The translations under genes were made by a program, and so were the position numbers. The notes under the pieces were generated by a model. That model was not told the DNA's origin, did no database searches, and was given only the letters and a program-made list of their open reading frames with translations. Below, one piece after another: positions 55,123 to 56,927 of a DNA stretch of 56,927 bases. The DNA lies in contig JAEEKZ010000047.1 of assembly GCA_016288635.1 (NCBI GenBank), positions 1 to 56,927 of the forward strand, written 5' to 3'. The number at the start of each line of letters is the position of its first letter. Within the stretch, counting starts at the first letter, position 1. Origin of the DNA: Caryophanales bacterium. Lineage in GTDB: Bacteria > Bacillota_I > Bacilli_A > RF39 > UBA660.

Positions 55123-56892
55123 CTATTCAATTGTATATGTTCCCAATAAATTTCTTTGAATTTGTAATAAGTCTAATGCATTAATTATGTTATCACCAGA
55201 TGTATCTCCAGCTTTTCCATAAGCATTTTCTAATTTAAATGTACCCAATATATTCTTCTGAACTTGTAATAAATCTAGTGCATTTATTTTTCCATCTCCA
55301 GAAGTATCACCTTTAATAACTATTGAATATTCTTCAGTAGTTTCTCCATTTCCAACGGAAACAACCATACCAGTGCCAACTTCACCTGATGTTAGTTCTT
55401 TTCCATTATTAGTTACTTTAACCTCAGCACCAACTGCTTGAAGATCCGCAATTAATTCTTCAACTTTTCCACCTAAAGACATGCTCTTAATAAATCCAGC
55501 CTCGGTAGTAATTCCCGCGGTAGTAATCATTGTACTAACTGGTACTACAACTTTTTCTTCAGTCTCTACTGGAGTATCTTGCTCAGGAGAAGTTTGTTCT
55601 GGCTCATCAGGAGGAAGATTTTCGGTTCCACTTGCACTATTCGTAACTTCCTGTTCCATATTTAAATAAACAGGAATATAGAAATCAAATGGTAATTCTA
55701 ATAAATCCATACTCTTGTATGAAAAATATGATGATTTAGATTCACTAGATGGAGCATTTAAATTAGTCATATATTGGTGAATATATAATTTGGACATATT
55801 CGTTGGTGCAACATTAAACTTTTGTAAATAGTTAGTATATTGACCTTTAGTAATATAACTAGATGATAATAACTCAGAACCTCCGGAAATTGCCTTTTGT
55901 AAAGAATCCCATCCACGATTTTTTGCAGCATTTAATCCACAATAAGTAGTTCCTTTTGTTGTTGCACATGAATCTGATACACCAATATTATAGAAATTAT
56001 AATATCCTTTGTATGTATCTCCGTATGTTTCAGATGTATATACACCACTATATAAATTAAATAAAGTATCTTTATTTCCTAACTCTTGTAATATTCTTGT
56101 TGATAAAAATATTGGATTAACATCAGTTTCTTTTCCAGACGCATTTATAACAGCTGCCAAATCATTACCTATTCCTAAATGATAATTATAAAAATTTGAA
56201 TTCTTAATTATTTGCTTAATACCAGCTGGGTAGGTTTCTTCAAGAGATGCTGAATATTTAAGATATTCGAATTGGAACATAGTCTTTTCTTCAAACCAAT
56301 TTCTTGGATCAACATATTTAGCAACTGCTTTCTTACTTGCAGGATGCCATTTAGATGTACTACTATAAGCACTTTTACAAGTTCTATCTATCATTTCCTC
56401 ATTATCTGTATATATATAACTTTCTCCACAAGCACTTTCATTTTTAACAACTGATTCAAAATCTAAATTTGTTATTATTGCATGGAAATTCCATGTTGGA
56501 TGTTGATTCTTTAAAGTACATAATCCTTCCCAATAACTTTGAGGGAATCCCAAATCTTTCATTTGAGCTTCGCATTCACTATTAGCCTCGCTACTATATT
56601 CAACTATTTCTTTTAAACTTACATATGACTTACAAATATACGCCACTTGTGTTCCGTAATTAACCTTATACCAGCCATCCGAACATCCTTTTTCATCAGG
56701 AACTACATTTTCATCAGCAAGAGGAATACTTGCTCCTTCATTCAATCGTTTAATAAGTTCATAATTAGTTCCTGGCCCTTTTCTAACAGCAACGCCACTC
56801 GTGTTTAAAACAACGTTATAGCTAGTTGCTTTAACATCACAAAAAGTGAAAATCAAAAAGAAAATTAACAACATATAAATTATCTTTTTCAT
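55123..56892 (-). CDS. Secreted glucosaminidase-like autolysin with SH3b and dockerin domains
   Basis: A 589-residue exported enzyme. Signal peptide (KKIIYMLLIFFLIFTFCDVKA), SH3b wall-binding domain (about 25-90, GVAVRKGPGTNYELIKRL), then a glucosaminidase-like catalytic region with HPTWNFHAIITNLDF, NPIFLSTRILQELG (Glu as likely acid) and YYNFYNIGVSDS. A Glu/Pro/Thr linker and a small beta domain follow. It ends with two dockerin-like calcium repeats, GDTSGDGKINALDLLQVQ and GDTSGDNIINALDLLQIQ. The ATG at 56892 has SD AAGGAG; an ATG six codons earlier lies upstream of or at the predicted transcription start. It heads the operon with the cohesin protein. Confidence 0.85.
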   Translation of the reverse strand: MKKIIYMLLIFFLIFTFCDVKATSYNVVLNTSGVAVRKGPGTNYELIKRLNEGASIPLADENVVPDEKGCSDGWYKVNYGTQVAYICKSYVSLKEIVEYSSEANSECEAQMKDLGFPQSYWEGLCTLKNQHPTWNFHAIITNLDFESVVKNESACGESYIYTDNEEMIDRTCKSAYSSTSKWHPASKKAVAKYVDPRNWFEEKTMFQFEYLKYSASLEETYPAGIKQIIKNSNFYNYHLGIGNDLAAVINASGKETDVNPIFLSTRILQELGNKDTLFNLYSGVYTSETYGDTYKGYYNFYNIGVSDSCATTKGTTYCGLNAAKNRGWDSLQKAISGGSELLSSSYITKGQYTNYLQKFNVAPTNMSKLYIHQYMTNLNAPSSESKSSYFSYKSMDLLELPFDFYIPVYLNMEQEVTNSASGTENLPPDEPEQTSPEQDTPVETEEKVVVPVSTMITTAGITTEAGFIKSMSLGGKVEELIADLQAVGAEVKVTNNGKELTSGEVGTGMVVSVGNGETTEEYSIVIKGDTSGDGKINALDLLQVQKNILGTFKLENAYGKAGDTSGDNIINALDLLQIQRNLLGTYTIE

Positions 56893-56914
56893 TACGTTAC
56901 TCCTTACCATTTTA

Positions 56915-56920
56915 ATTATA
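56915..56920 (-). promoter_or_regulatory. -10 of autolysin/cohesin operon promoter
   Basis: Minus-strand TATAAT (56920-56915). The -35 would lie beyond the right edge of the window. Confidence 0.55.
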
Positions 56921-56927
56921 TCATGAA

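Overview
The window is a dense chromosomal segment of an AT-rich, low-GC Gram-positive bacterium. The marks of class Bacilli are PolC beside DnaE, single-chain GlyRS, a T-box ahead of valS, CIRCE sites ahead of hrcA-grpE-dnaK, a B. subtilis-type LexA box, YqeG/YqeH and purine-rich Shine-Dalgarno (SD) sites. Surface proteins with InlB-type repeats, pilin-like leaders and a cohesin/dockerin pair suggest an uncultured gut lineage near RF39/Erysipelotrichia; that placement is inference. UGA is used as a stop (ATGA gene overlaps), so the code is standard. No rRNA, tRNA, CRISPR, IS element or prophage is visible. All protein genes are on the minus strand except murC and yitT.

Region by region, from low coordinates. 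1-2.9 kb: truncated Smr protein, divergent PfkB protein with a Pro/Ala/Gln tail, small pilin-like protein and tgt. 2.9-3.05 kb: divergent promoters and a probable ~90-nt plus-strand small RNA. 3-7 kb: dus, then the tight unit rmuC / small-export-like membrane protein / degenerate histidine phosphatase / pduL. 7-11.9 kb: unknown protein, tig, glyQS and the divergent murC. 11.9-15.8 kb: a 1269-residue protein of unknown function with a perfect SOS box in its promoter. 15.8-18.6 kb: valS with its T-box leader. 18.6-23.6 kb: yitT, a Lon-like PDZ protease and two pilin-leader surface proteins. 23.6-30.1 kb: tdk, then vanZ-like/ybeY/dgkA/era/recO, then rnr and rpsU. 30.1-34.4 kb: ABC exporter, yqeH, a zincin-like protein and yqeG. 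34.4-41.5 kb: dnaE and polC overlapping by 4 bases. 41.6-50.5 kb: InlB-repeat surface protein and the heat-shock cluster hrcA-grpE-dnaK-pepF-dnaJ. 50.5-56.9 kb: BspA-like surface protein, DUF4272-like protein, GGDEF protein, and a cohesin-domain membrane protein next to a dockerin-tagged glucosaminidase.

The genes combine information processing (aminoacylation, tRNA modification, replication, ribosome assembly), protein quality control and a sizeable envelope/surface programme. Expression signals are compact. Promoters with 17-bp spacers give leaders of roughly 10-20 bases, many SD sites are GGTGA about five bases before the start, and terminators often overlap the stop codon. This layout moves several start codons inward from the longest open frame, and the corrected starts are used here. 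The best leads for something undescribed are the SOS-controlled giant protein, the small RNA beside tgt, and the docking pair that could hold an autolysin on the cell surface.
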